From Aquella oligotrophica (GTDB lineage: Bacteria; Pseudomonadota; Gammaproteobacteria; Burkholderiales; UBA11063): a stretch of 64,000 nt of DNA. Under the pieces are notes generated by a model, which saw nothing but the letters and a program-made list of their open reading frames with translations, was not told where the DNA came from and did not search any database. How positions within the stretch are numbered: position 1 is the first letter of the stretch; every line of letters starts with the position of its first letter. Both the position numbers and the translations under genes were made by a program. This document shows positions 28,685-37,532 of the stretch, piece by piece. The stretch is taken from the NCBI RefSeq assembly GCF_002892535.1, contig NZ_CP024847.1:2418001-2482000 (forward strand), given 5' to 3'.

Positions 28685-29518
28685 ATGCTAAGTCAACAAG
28701 AAAAATATAAATATCTGCAGGAAGTTGTAATATCAGATTTTATGCCATTAGTCGAGCAAAAGATATTTTCAGTCATCTATGACTATGACTGTAAGATTGC
28801 TATTTGCACCAATTATTCGGCGCAATCAATTGCAATGGAATCTTGGAAGGATGCGGTTGGCATATCATTTAAAGATCAGCACCGTTCCGATCTGGGTGCT
28901 AAAATTTTTGGCTCCAAGTATACAGGAGCCTTTGTCGAGTTTATTCATCACTATATTGAGAAAATATATCAGCTGCAATTAAGTATTTTTCGTAATAAAA
29001 ATGTGGTGAATTTTATTGATTTATTACCATACAATGATCAGTTTATTGCCTATCTGATAACTTATGTGCCGATATTTCATCCAAGAGGTGAAGTTATTGG
29101 TATTCAAAGCTTTGCTACCAGTATTCCTTTTTTTAGCCATCATGATTATTTGCAAAATATCTTGGGGTATAATAAGCAAACCGAGATCAGCAAAACAGCG
29201 GTAAAACTTACCAATCGCGAGCATGAGATACTTTTTTTATTGGCAAATTTGATTCCACCAGAACAGATGACCCAAATACTGGGAATTAGCAGAAGTACTA
29301 TCGCCAATATAATTGCTAAACAACTCAGCAAAAAATTTGGACTAGCTGGTTCCAACTCGAAACTGCTAACCCAGCTAGCAATTGAACAAGGTTACCATAA
29401 GCTGATACCAGAATCGCTATCGAAACCATATATCATTATTCTGGATGAGCAGCTTGCCAAAGAAATAAATCTGGATAAAAAAAAGCCTCTTAAAAAAGAG
29501 GCTCTCACGTGCTACTAG
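28685..29518 (+). CDS. LuxR-type HTH regulator with N-terminal sensor domain (paralog 3)
   Basis: The 277-residue product aligns with the 25934 product over its length (YDYDCKIAICTNYSAQSI, FIDLLPYNDQFIAYLITYVP, HPRGEVIGIQSF). Its LuxR-type HTH is LTNREHEILFLLANLIPPEQ followed by ILGISRSTIANIIA. A TATAAT at 28639-28644 is a possible -10. The last 15 codons are A-rich and contain the terminator hairpin of the convergent gene 29532, giving a Lys-rich tail that the other two paralogs lack. Confidence 0.85.
   Translation: MLSQQEKYKYLQEVVISDFMPLVEQKIFSVIYDYDCKIAICTNYSAQSIAMESWKDAVGISFKDQHRSDLGAKIFGSKYTGAFVEFIHHYIEKIYQLQLSIFRNKNVVNFIDLLPYNDQFIAYLITYVPIFHPRGEVIGIQSFATSIPFFSHHDYLQNILGYNKQTEISKTAVKLTNREHEILFLLANLIPPEQMTQILGISRSTIANIIAKQLSKKFGLAGSNSKLLTQLAIEQGYHKLIPESLSKPYIIILDEQLAKEINLDKKKPLKKEALTCY
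29477..29502 (-). terminator. Terminator of gene 29532, inside the end of gene 28685
   Basis: GCCTCTT (29485-29491) and AAGAGGC (29496-29502) form the stem, and eight As at 29477-29484 give the U-run on the minus strand. The hairpin lies within the last codons of the plus-strand regulator. Confidence 0.85.
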
Positions 29519-29531
29519 AATTTCACCTACA

Positions 29532-30464
29532 TTATTGGATTTTAATTGTGTTTACATAGTTATTACTAAAACTGTTTTCGCTACCCCATTGCCCTTCAAC
29601 ATAGTATAGATTATTTCCATCAGTTGTAAGATAATCACAAGAGAAATACCCTGATTCCGCTGAGTTAGTCAAAATTTGCCAGTTAGCATTTGCAGAAGAA
29701 TCCGCTGGCAAATATAGAAAATCTGATTCAGCACAGGCATAGGCAGTATTTTTAATATAGACCAGATCATTAATATTTTTGTTATCCGCTCCAAATTTTA
29801 TCCCCGGAGTAGCACTACTACCAAGAGGCGTCAGATAAACTTGAGTGGTAGTAACTGTGCGGAAGTTCGATTCAGTGTTTAATTGATAACTAAAGTAAAG
29901 ATTACCACTCTGATCAAAGTCTTCAATAGTAGCCGGACCTGGTATAAAAAAATCGGGAACTGATTCTAACTGATTAGTAGCCAATTGAATTGTATATAAT
30001 GCCGACTCATTCGGATCCGCCAGATATAACTGCCCCTGACGATAGAGTAGTTTACTGAATGACATTACGAAAGGAATATCAATATTGTTAACTGTCCAAG
30101 TATTTGTCTGCGTCTGGTATTTTAGGATGAAGTTACTCTCAGTTGTAGCCTGACTTCCTAATGCATAAATATTACCTTGATTATCACTAACAACTTGAGA
30201 TGAGATGATAATATTATTTGGCACAGTCAGATTACAACTCATCTTGCCGGGAACATTCTGCAATGCAAGCTTACATAAAACCCCACTTTGATCTACACTA
30301 TAAACACTTTTACTTAATGGATCATAAGCTAAACCGCTTAAGGTTGGGTTTTCAGTAATATTCGTCTGATTTCCCGATGAATTACTTGTTCCATTGCATG
30401 CGGCAAGAATTATGCTCAGTAATATTAATCCACCTAAAAAATTGTTGCTCAATTTAATTTTCAT
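29532..30464 (-). CDS. Lipoprotein, probable beta-propeller
   Basis: The 310-residue product has a lipobox (LAAC, Cys23) and a Ser/Asn linker. It then shows repeats of a (L/I)YxxD..(S/G).(L/V).(S/T)(V/I)xL kind (around AYDPLSKSVYSVDQSG, LYLADPNESALYTIQ, LYYVEGQWG) that suggest a propeller of NHL or SMP-30 type. The specific family is not recognised. It follows gene 30497 by 32 bases on the same strand and shares its terminator, so the two probably form one operon under promoter H. Confidence 0.7.
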   Translation of the reverse strand: MKIKLSNNFLGGLILLSIILAACNGTSNSSGNQTNITENPTLSGLAYDPLSKSVYSVDQSGVLCKLALQNVPGKMSCNLTVPNNIIISSQVVSDNQGNIYALGSQATTESNFILKYQTQTNTWTVNNIDIPFVMSFSKLLYRQGQLYLADPNESALYTIQLATNQLESVPDFFIPGPATIEDFDQSGNLYFSYQLNTESNFRTVTTTQVYLTPLGSSATPGIKFGADNKNINDLVYIKNTAYACAESDFLYLPADSSANANWQILTNSAESGYFSCDYLTTDGNNLYYVEGQWGSENSFSNNYVNTIKIQ

Positions 30465-30496
30465 AATATGATTCTTTCTTTATTTATGTACTTGCG

Positions 30497-32077
30497 TTAA
30501 AGTGGATTTACTACTTTAGTAAACTGCATATTGAAATTTGTAAGTCCATCATTACAAGCAAAAGTTCTGCTATCTGCAAGTTTATTATCACCTGTAGTGG
30601 GCAGACATTTATAAGTTCTATTTGCACCCAAAAGTCCTTTATATGGAATCACAAACTGATTAATATATGAAACACCATTTTCTGTAGCCGTATATCCTTG
30701 GGCGGTTTTATTCGTAGTATTTTTATCGGTAGTATATGTTGAATAAACATTCACAAATGAGACCGGAACCAGATAAGTCAAGTTTCCACCAAGAATATAA
30801 TACCAAGCACTATTTAATTGCCCATACTTTACAGCATCAAAATTATAGGTTGTCTTACTATTATTAAAAGTGCTTTTCATTTGGGTTACAATAGCCGGGC
30901 ACGTTTCAGCCTGAGCATTAAAACAATTTACCGCCTTAGAATTAATATAATCAATCCGGGCATTCAATGTTTTTGTTTGGCTATTGATATACGAATTAAG
31001 ATCAGGCTGAATCGGTAATGAATCACCCTTATAATGATTTAGAAATTCAATCCGGCTTTTAGAAAGATTTAATTCATCAAATACTTCATTTTGTGCCGTA
31101 ACAGCAGCTGTCGAAAGTGGCTTTGGCGCAGGTACAGTTACTCCTACTGAAGAATAAGAAGTTAATACCGGATTAAAATAAAATAGATTATTAACAATCA
31201 TGCCGCTATCATTTTTAACTTGTGAGCCAAGCGTTGAAGAATAAGCAATAATTGAATCAACTAAAGCCTGACAGGCTGCCGGAGTATCAACACTACAGGC
31301 ACTAACATTATAGCTACCTGTATTTGGATCTTTGCCAAAAATATCATTCAGATTTTCTGGAGTACCACCATTTTGCAAAGCAGAAATGGCAATAACGGCA
31401 TCTTTAGTTATCTTGCTGCCTGCCATTTTAAGTGTTGGGACAATGCTAACCAGACTAACTCCTGCCGAAACAGAACCATTAAACTCATTTGCCTGTTCTT
31501 TTGTTTTAAAAGTTATGCTAACATTGACTGCAATAACTGCCCCAGCATCCAGATTACTGACAAAAGAATCACCACAAGTCTGAAAAAATGCAGCTTCGCT
31601 AGATGCCAAGGCCTTTTTACCACTGGTGCTAAGATTATCGTTACCATAAACTGTTGTCAAACTAGCTTTGGTTGAATATGTATATAGATAAGTATAATTA
31701 TAGGTATAGTCAGTATTCTTGGTACTGGAAGCAAAAGAAGCATTAGCACCAACAGTTATTCCGTACAACTGAAGACCATCGAGCCCTAAGCCAAGATTTA
31801 AGGAACGACTTAACTGTAGATTTGAGGCAGTCGAATTAAAGGTTAGCCCCGCCTGAGGCGAAGTACCAATACTTACATTACTCGTATCCATACAGATAGT
31901 AGAACTAGTTGGCATGCCTGTTGCACTAAGAGTAGGAGCACCTAGAATAGCCCAATCATCATTGACTGCATTTTTTAACGAACTTTTTTTCAATTGCAGA
32001 TTAGCATTACTGGCAAAACCACTTCCTGCCAATAAAGTCAAAATGCACCCAGCAAAAGCTGCTTTTCTATTTCCCAT
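30497..32077 (-). CDS. Secreted protein, possibly MACPF/cytolysin-like
   Basis: The 526-residue product has a type I signal peptide (CILTLLAGSGFASNA). A region near residues 120-260 has a long Tyr/Thr-rich strand, then FFQTCGDSFVSNLDAGAVIAVN followed by amphipathic helices. This is reminiscent of the pore-forming MACPF/CDC fold, where a FG(T/D).(F/Y)V motif precedes a Gly-bearing strand. The resemblance is by eye only and the classic signature is incomplete, so this remains a hypothesis. The mature protein contains several Cys. It heads an operon with lipoprotein 29532 and is controlled by the same palindrome promoter type as the apyrase and the paralogs at 32265 and 34867. Confidence 0.6.
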   Translation of the reverse strand: MGNRKAAFAGCILTLLAGSGFASNANLQLKKSSLKNAVNDDWAILGAPTLSATGMPTSSTICMDTSNVSIGTSPQAGLTFNSTASNLQLSRSLNLGLGLDGLQLYGITVGANASFASSTKNTDYTYNYTYLYTYSTKASLTTVYGNDNLSTSGKKALASSEAAFFQTCGDSFVSNLDAGAVIAVNVSITFKTKEQANEFNGSVSAGVSLVSIVPTLKMAGSKITKDAVIAISALQNGGTPENLNDIFGKDPNTGSYNVSACSVDTPAACQALVDSIIAYSSTLGSQVKNDSGMIVNNLFYFNPVLTSYSSVGVTVPAPKPLSTAAVTAQNEVFDELNLSKSRIEFLNHYKGDSLPIQPDLNSYINSQTKTLNARIDYINSKAVNCFNAQAETCPAIVTQMKSTFNNSKTTYNFDAVKYGQLNSAWYYILGGNLTYLVPVSFVNVYSTYTTDKNTTNKTAQGYTATENGVSYINQFVIPYKGLLGANRTYKCLPTTGDNKLADSRTFACNDGLTNFNMQFTKVVNPL

Positions 32078-32124
32078 TATTTTCCCTTATTTATTTGTTG
32101 CCCCCTTTTGGAAGCGATGAAAGT

Positions 32125-32170
32125 ATTATAGCTGACAGGCAAAACTTCAACAATAGATGATTTTGTCTAC
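32125..32170 (-). promoter_or_regulatory. Palindrome promoter H upstream of gene 30497
   Basis: On the minus strand GTAGACAAAATCATCTATTG (32170-32151) is followed directly by TTG. The -35 is TTGTTG (32153-32148), the spacer is 17 bases, and the -10 is a perfect TATAAT (32130-32125). Confidence 0.75.
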
Positions 32171-32215
32171 TTATTGAATTAATATAAGCTGTGAGATATT
32201 CTCTAAACATCTTAC

Positions 32216-32246
32216 TTTAAAAATAAGCCAGTCATTATGACTGGCT
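32216..32246 (-). terminator. Terminator of gene 32265
   Basis: AGCCAGTCA (32226-32234) pairs with TGACTGGCT (32238-32246) with a three-base loop. On the minus strand TTATTTTTAAAG follows. Confidence 0.85.
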
Positions 32247-32264
32247 ATTTTAATTATTACCAGC

Positions 32265-34715
32265 TTAATTTTTCAGCATTGGTTTACCATCAACAGATAA
32301 TACGTATGTACCACTACCACCATATGTACTTGCCACCCAGTTTACTTTAGGCCCACTGCTAAATTGTAACTCATCCATTTTCGCACCTGTATCAATTGCT
32401 TTACAATCATTGGTTATACATTGTGGAGTAAGCCAAAGCTGCAACCTCTTATCTGCTTTATCAATTTTAGAACGGATTGCCCATACATACGAAGTACCAT
32501 CACTATTAACATAGCGCATGAAACTAAAAAACTCTCCACTACCAATTTGCCAGTAATCAGCACCATAGTAAGTAATGCCAAATGCCCAATCTCCACCATT
32601 AGTAAGAATTGAACGATTAAAAATGCTACGGATATAAGACTTACTATTTCTAGTAAATTTTTCGGTAAAACCTCCTGCTGGAATAACTAATTTATTCAAA
32701 TCAGCTGGTGAGAAACCAAAACCTGCAGCAAGGGTACTATCGGGTGCTCTCAATCCTGCTGACACAGAAACATCATCAAATACTCCTGATCCAGAAGTAT
32801 CTTGTAACAAACTATAATTTGCCCATGGGAATGCTGAACCATCACCGTAATTATTACCAGTTCCACCATGGAAAAACCTATCTGGCACTAATACACCTAT
32901 CACATTTACTACTTTACCATCAACTTCAGTTGCACCTCTTTTCTGATAATAATATTTGGATTTAACTAGTTCATTTCCATTTTTACATTGCGTCACTATA
33001 TATGGTTTGTTATCACTTGTTCTTGCATACCATTCAAGAACTGCTGGCATCACTGTTTTACCATCAGTAGATAATGAAGAGCAACCTGCCGCAATCATGC
33101 CTTTGGCTAACTCTTCAGGGAAGCCAGCTAATGGTACATATAATTGATCCTTATTTGCACCAAGTAGAGTATCACTTAAAAATTTTACTTTAGCATCTAT
33201 AATCTCATCAACTTTAGCGGCAGCTTGCTCCCATGGAACAGAAATACTTTTACTACCAACACCATCTGGCAGATAGGTAAAGCTTTCAGCCAAATTGTCA
33301 ATTAGCCAAGCTTTATCAATTGTTTTAGCTTTTTTTGCCTCTACAATAGTATTGATTTCATCTTTCAGCATTGGTTTAAATTGCATTGAACTAGCGATTA
33401 CCGTTGTAACTGCTTTATTTATGACAATATCACACTGAATTCTATTAGCTATTACATCACCAGTTATTTGCTTAGGGTCTTTGTTACACCACTCATCCAA
33501 AGAAATTTTAAGATCTTTTATATTCTGATTCGTCAACAATCCTTCAAATTGATTTAGTTGCGCCGTTAAATTTTGTAACAAATATTTAGCATTGTCAGAC
33601 TTTTCGAAAGCTGATCTTAAGCCACCGTTATTTTGCACATAATTTAAAATAGTTTGGTAGTTATTGGTAAATGAAACATATTTCGCCACATAGAAGTTAT
33701 AGTTATACCGATTACGGTCAGTCAAGCTATTTATTGCTTTTTGTGCATCAGCTTTAGATAGTTTACTGGCTAAAGCATCAATTTGATAATCTAAAGCGTT
33801 AATTTTTGAATCCAGCATTTCTACTTTATTATTAATTTCAGCCAGTTTTGCATCAGTACCAGAAGGACAAGCATCGCCAACTATCTGCGAACCAATACTG
33901 AAAAACCCTCCAACTACACCACCCACTACAGGGATCATACCAATAACTGAACCCATATAACTAAAGATACTTTGGGCTTTTGCCGCATCATCACAGATAC
34001 CCTTACCAGAGGGAAATGGCATAGCAACAGATTTAACCATAGGTCCTCTAGCAGTCTCACTATTTAATACCTTATCGTGTGCCAGTTTAACCAGAAAATC
34101 TTTGTAGAATTTATTTTCGTTAGCCCCGACTTTTTGTGCGACAAAATATAGTCCTAACTCTTCAAAGATATCAGGAGTATTATCCGGACTACTGTAATTT
34201 ATGAAGAAACTGGTTAATTCTTCATTTAATTTCATTGCTGGCTTGCCAGATTTTTGCTGCAACTGATTAAACACGTAAACACCAAGCCATGCATCATTGA
34301 TCATAATATAGTTAGTCCCTGATGATGGTTTATCAAGTAATTGATAAGCTGAAGCCAAATTATTTTTTGCATCATAAAATTTTAAATAAACTGTGCCTTG
34401 CCATTCTACTTTACCGAGGTTTAAATCACAACGTTGATCAACCTTACAATTAAATTTGCCACTGTATAGTTGCTTATCTTTATTATTTACAACTACTATC
34501 TTGCTTATCGCAGCACTTGACTGATTATTTACATTAAATAAAATCTGACCATTATTTACACTTTTAGCGTTGCTTTTCTTTGCTCCTGCATTACCAACAG
34601 TATTTGGATTACCATCATCACCAATACTATTTACATTAAGGATAGCATTAGCATTAAATGCAAGTGAGGTAAGTAAAACCATGAATAATGATTTTGGTTT
34701 ATTGATAATTTTCAT
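32265..34715 (-). CDS. Large secreted protein, paralog of 34867 (NSIGDDGNP family)
   Basis: The 816-residue product has a signal peptide (ending ANA). The mature N-terminus begins with the segment NSIGDDGNPNTVGNAGAK, also found in the protein of gene 34867. Residues about 40-110 look like a small beta domain. A hydrophobic Gly-rich segment follows near 250-275 (MIPVVGGVVGGFFSIG), then a predicted coiled coil near 285-330, a helical middle and a C-terminal beta domain (GVLVPDRFF, FMRYVNSDGTSYVWAIRSK, CITNDC). A hydrophobic hairpin next to a coiled coil recalls alpha-pore-forming toxins, but no family is recognised. It has its own promoter I and terminator. Confidence 0.75.
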   Translation of the reverse strand: MKIINKPKSLFMVLLTSLAFNANAILNVNSIGDDGNPNTVGNAGAKKSNAKSVNNGQILFNVNNQSSAAISKIVVVNNKDKQLYSGKFNCKVDQRCDLNLGKVEWQGTVYLKFYDAKNNLASAYQLLDKPSSGTNYIMINDAWLGVYVFNQLQQKSGKPAMKLNEELTSFFINYSSPDNTPDIFEELGLYFVAQKVGANENKFYKDFLVKLAHDKVLNSETARGPMVKSVAMPFPSGKGICDDAAKAQSIFSYMGSVIGMIPVVGGVVGGFFSIGSQIVGDACPSGTDAKLAEINNKVEMLDSKINALDYQIDALASKLSKADAQKAINSLTDRNRYNYNFYVAKYVSFTNNYQTILNYVQNNGGLRSAFEKSDNAKYLLQNLTAQLNQFEGLLTNQNIKDLKISLDEWCNKDPKQITGDVIANRIQCDIVINKAVTTVIASSMQFKPMLKDEINTIVEAKKAKTIDKAWLIDNLAESFTYLPDGVGSKSISVPWEQAAAKVDEIIDAKVKFLSDTLLGANKDQLYVPLAGFPEELAKGMIAAGCSSLSTDGKTVMPAVLEWYARTSDNKPYIVTQCKNGNELVKSKYYYQKRGATEVDGKVVNVIGVLVPDRFFHGGTGNNYGDGSAFPWANYSLLQDTSGSGVFDDVSVSAGLRAPDSTLAAGFGFSPADLNKLVIPAGGFTEKFTRNSKSYIRSIFNRSILTNGGDWAFGITYYGADYWQIGSGEFFSFMRYVNSDGTSYVWAIRSKIDKADKRLQLWLTPQCITNDCKAIDTGAKMDELQFSSGPKVNWVASTYGGSGTYVLSVDGKPMLKN

Positions 34716-34774
34716 AATAATCGCATCCTTTCATAAGTAGCGAGGTTGAAGGTTTATATTGTTCTCAGATAATG

Positions 34775-34820
34775 ATTATCTGCTATTTACTTGCGATCCG
34801 CAATAGATGATTTTGTCTAT
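34775..34820 (-). promoter_or_regulatory. Palindrome promoter I upstream of gene 32265
   Basis: On the minus strand ATAGACAAAATCATCTATTG (34820-34801) ends in the TTG of the -35 TTGCGG (34803-34798). A 17-base spacer leads to -10 GATAAT (34780-34775). Confidence 0.75.
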
Positions 34821-34843
34821 TCCCCCTATTACAAAAGAGGAAT

Positions 34844-34865
34844 AAAAAAGCCCCGCAGGGCTTTT
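34844..34865 (-). terminator. Terminator of gene 34867
   Basis: AAAAGCCC and GGGCTTTT form a stem around CGCA, with a T-run on the minus strand from 34849 to 34844. It lies within a few bases of the stop codon. Confidence 0.85.
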
Positions 34866-34866
34866 G

Positions 34867-37257
34867 TCAGCGAGAAAATGGTATTGCTTCACCATTGATA
34901 GTCATGATATATGAGGAATCAAGTAATCCAGCCGGACTTGCCCTCCAACTATAGCTAGTCAGACCAAACCTAACTGCTAGACTTGAAGGAGTTGCCTGGC
35001 AATCAAGAGTCATACATTGCTGCTGGAATCCTTCACTCACATTTGCACCCCAGATACCATGGAAAGAACGAGAATATTTTGACACTATACTCCAAACCCA
35101 ACTTAAACCAGCTTCATCAGTAAACCGAATAAAACTATTATACTCTCGTTCTTGGCTTACTAAACCATTTCTTATGCGTAGAAATGAACTGTTGGTTCTA
35201 TTTTCATAAACATTCACCGCTCCAATATTATGATTAATTGGTGTCATTATATTCCAGACACCACCATTAGAATTTAACTGAAACAGATGTGGATTCAAAC
35301 GAATATCAGTGATACCAGTAATACTTGTCAGATTAGTAGAGTATACTCTTGTATTTTGTGGAGCAATTAATCGGTACCACAATATCGTCTCATCGTTGCT
35401 TCCTGATGAGTGACTTACATCGCCAGAATGCTGAAATTGATTGTTATTTCTAGTGCTAGAGAAAAATTCATTTGGTACTAGGACTCCCATTACATTTCGC
35501 GGATTAAAATAATTAGTAGTTCCACTCCGGTATTGATAACGAGATCTAAACATAGTATTTTGATCATCTCCCGGGCACATAACTTCTACATACGGACTTG
35601 TTCCACCGTGCCAGTCAAGAATATAAGGTTCACTAATATTTTGTCCATTGCTGTCTCGATATCTGTGAATACATCCAACTGCCTCGATTCGGCTAATCAA
35701 ACGGCTATCTAACCCATTAATTAGATGTATAAATGATCTACTACTACCAAAACCAGCCTCCATACTCTGTAGGAAAGTACCAAAGTCGCTATTTAATCTA
35801 GCCTGATCATTCTGATATTGGAAGTTGCTTGCGCCTCCTGCACCGATTAATGAATTAAACATATCTTGTAATGCTTGTTGTGCTGCAGTAGCAATACTTG
35901 TATAACGAACATAGCTTCTAAGTACATAATAGTTACAATCTATTCGTCGGCGCATGATGCTACCGGCTATATTATCAACCGGATTAGCAGTTGAACTATT
36001 TACGCGGCAAAAAGTATCCAGTTCTCGTCTTAGATTAGGTCTTGTGGACTCAAGGTCTTGTACTGAAGTTCTTAGTTGATTAGAGGTTGCATAGAGATTA
36101 TTTAGTGATGTCCAGAGGTTGGAATTCATTACACGATTTATACCACCATTCGCAGCAACATAAGATTGTAAGGTTGTATGATATCTACCACTCCGATCTG
36201 GCTGGTTTCGCAGAAACGAATAGTATAGATTTAATGCTGTTTCCATACTATTAGTATCTCTATCCATCTCATTGGTCACATTAGTTATCTGAATTAAAGA
36301 TGCTTGAACTGATAATGCGCCTATCTGATCACTGATCGCATTCATTTGGTCGCGTAACTCACTCAGCCGTTCATTAATTTGTCTAAATTGCTGGGTATAA
36401 TCAGGAGTACTACTTGGACAAGCAGAATACTGTGCAGCTGTAATCATTTTTGTAATTATTCCTATCCCAGCGAATGGGCCTTTGGCAACAGCCTCAAAGA
36501 ATCCAACCGCGGTTTTCATGCCACTACTACAAAATGGACTTTTTGTAGCCGAAGAACCAACCATTCTCCCCTGATTAGAAGATAAAAGCAAATGACTATT
36601 TTTTAATAGGCTGGAATTAAGCATAAGCACTCCATTATGTTTTATAACATTGTCTATCGAGTTTAATACCTGATTCGATGATTTACCGCTATCAATTTGT
36701 TGCTGATAATATCCGCCCAATAATTCAAATGGCGAATATTTCTCACTATTCGCGCCAAAGGCATGACTTAAGCGCTCAAATGTCATAGCTTTATCGATAA
36801 CCTCAAGTAGGCTATAGATATATAAACCCAAGGAGAGATTACTAGCGTATATGTACTCATATTGCGAAGAATCAGGTACTGAGCTAAAATCATAAACAGA
36901 GACTAGCTTATTTTTGCTATCAAAGAAAAATGCATCCAAATCTTTATTAAGCTTTAATCCCGGTGCACTAATTTCACAAAAACTCTCAGTAGCGCAATTA
37001 AGATTATTACTGTAATGAACTTTACCATCGGGATCCTTGATTTGAATTGAGCTAATTATTGAATTTGTATCATTACGCAACACTAATTTTGTCGCAGACT
37101 TTAGCTTTGCATGATGCTCATTAGCACCCGCATTACCCTCTGTATGTGGATTACCATCATCACCAATACTATTAGTATTCCATACCGCATGCGCATCCAG
37201 CATTGACAAGGATAGTGCAACACTTAGTATGGCTGATAGTTTAATATTTCTTTTCAT
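34867..37257 (-). CDS. Large secreted protein, paralog of 32265 (NSIGDDGNP family)
   Basis: The 796-residue product has a signal peptide ending DAHA, then NTNSIGDDGNPHTEGNAGA. It aligns with the 32265 product over its length: a GILxxK-like hydrophobic stretch (GPFAGIGIITKMITAA) near residue 265, a coiled coil (INERLSELRDQMNAISDQIG), GVLVPNEFF, FIRFTDEAGLSWVWSIVSK and CMTLDC. Identity is low apart from these blocks, so the duplication is old. Function unknown; an exported effector or pore-forming protein is an inference from architecture. Confidence 0.75.
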   Translation of the reverse strand: MKRNIKLSAILSVALSLSMLDAHAVWNTNSIGDDGNPHTEGNAGANEHHAKLKSATKLVLRNDTNSIISSIQIKDPDGKVHYSNNLNCATESFCEISAPGLKLNKDLDAFFFDSKNKLVSVYDFSSVPDSSQYEYIYASNLSLGLYIYSLLEVIDKAMTFERLSHAFGANSEKYSPFELLGGYYQQQIDSGKSSNQVLNSIDNVIKHNGVLMLNSSLLKNSHLLLSSNQGRMVGSSATKSPFCSSGMKTAVGFFEAVAKGPFAGIGIITKMITAAQYSACPSSTPDYTQQFRQINERLSELRDQMNAISDQIGALSVQASLIQITNVTNEMDRDTNSMETALNLYYSFLRNQPDRSGRYHTTLQSYVAANGGINRVMNSNLWTSLNNLYATSNQLRTSVQDLESTRPNLRRELDTFCRVNSSTANPVDNIAGSIMRRRIDCNYYVLRSYVRYTSIATAAQQALQDMFNSLIGAGGASNFQYQNDQARLNSDFGTFLQSMEAGFGSSRSFIHLINGLDSRLISRIEAVGCIHRYRDSNGQNISEPYILDWHGGTSPYVEVMCPGDDQNTMFRSRYQYRSGTTNYFNPRNVMGVLVPNEFFSSTRNNNQFQHSGDVSHSSGSNDETILWYRLIAPQNTRVYSTNLTSITGITDIRLNPHLFQLNSNGGVWNIMTPINHNIGAVNVYENRTNSSFLRIRNGLVSQEREYNSFIRFTDEAGLSWVWSIVSKYSRSFHGIWGANVSEGFQQQCMTLDCQATPSSLAVRFGLTSYSWRASPAGLLDSSYIMTINGEAIPFSR

Positions 37258-37306
37258 GACATTCCCTTTTTAAACCCATCATTTTTCTTTAATCTAGATA
37301 AAGTAG

Positions 37307-37352
37307 ATTTTACAGGGTTAGTAAAACTCCCACAATAGATAATTTTGTCTAT
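37307..37352 (-). promoter_or_regulatory. Palindrome promoter J upstream of gene 34867
   Basis: On the minus strand ATAGACAAAATTATCTATTG (37352-37333) supplies the first bases of the -35 TTGTGG (37335-37330). A 17-base spacer leads to -10 TAAAAT (37312-37307). Confidence 0.75.
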
Positions 37353-37464
37353 CCCTCATGATTTATTTCAATTAGACTAGCCACGCTCAAAGGCGAAACT
37401 AAATTACAACTATCATTTCAATGAAATACCCTATTTAGCAGTAACACCAAACGCTACGTTTCTT

Positions 37465-37493
37465 TTTACCAATGTCAGTACCAATACTATAAA
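37465..37493 (+). promoter_or_regulatory. Putative promoter of the peptide transporter operon
   Basis: TTTACC (37465-37470), a 17-base spacer and TATAAA (37488-37493) lie 40 bases before the start codon. Neither of the two shared operator motifs is present. Confidence 0.45.
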
Positions 37494-37532
37494 ATAGACA
37501 CTTAAAATAATCATTTTTCGAGGGAAGATCAT

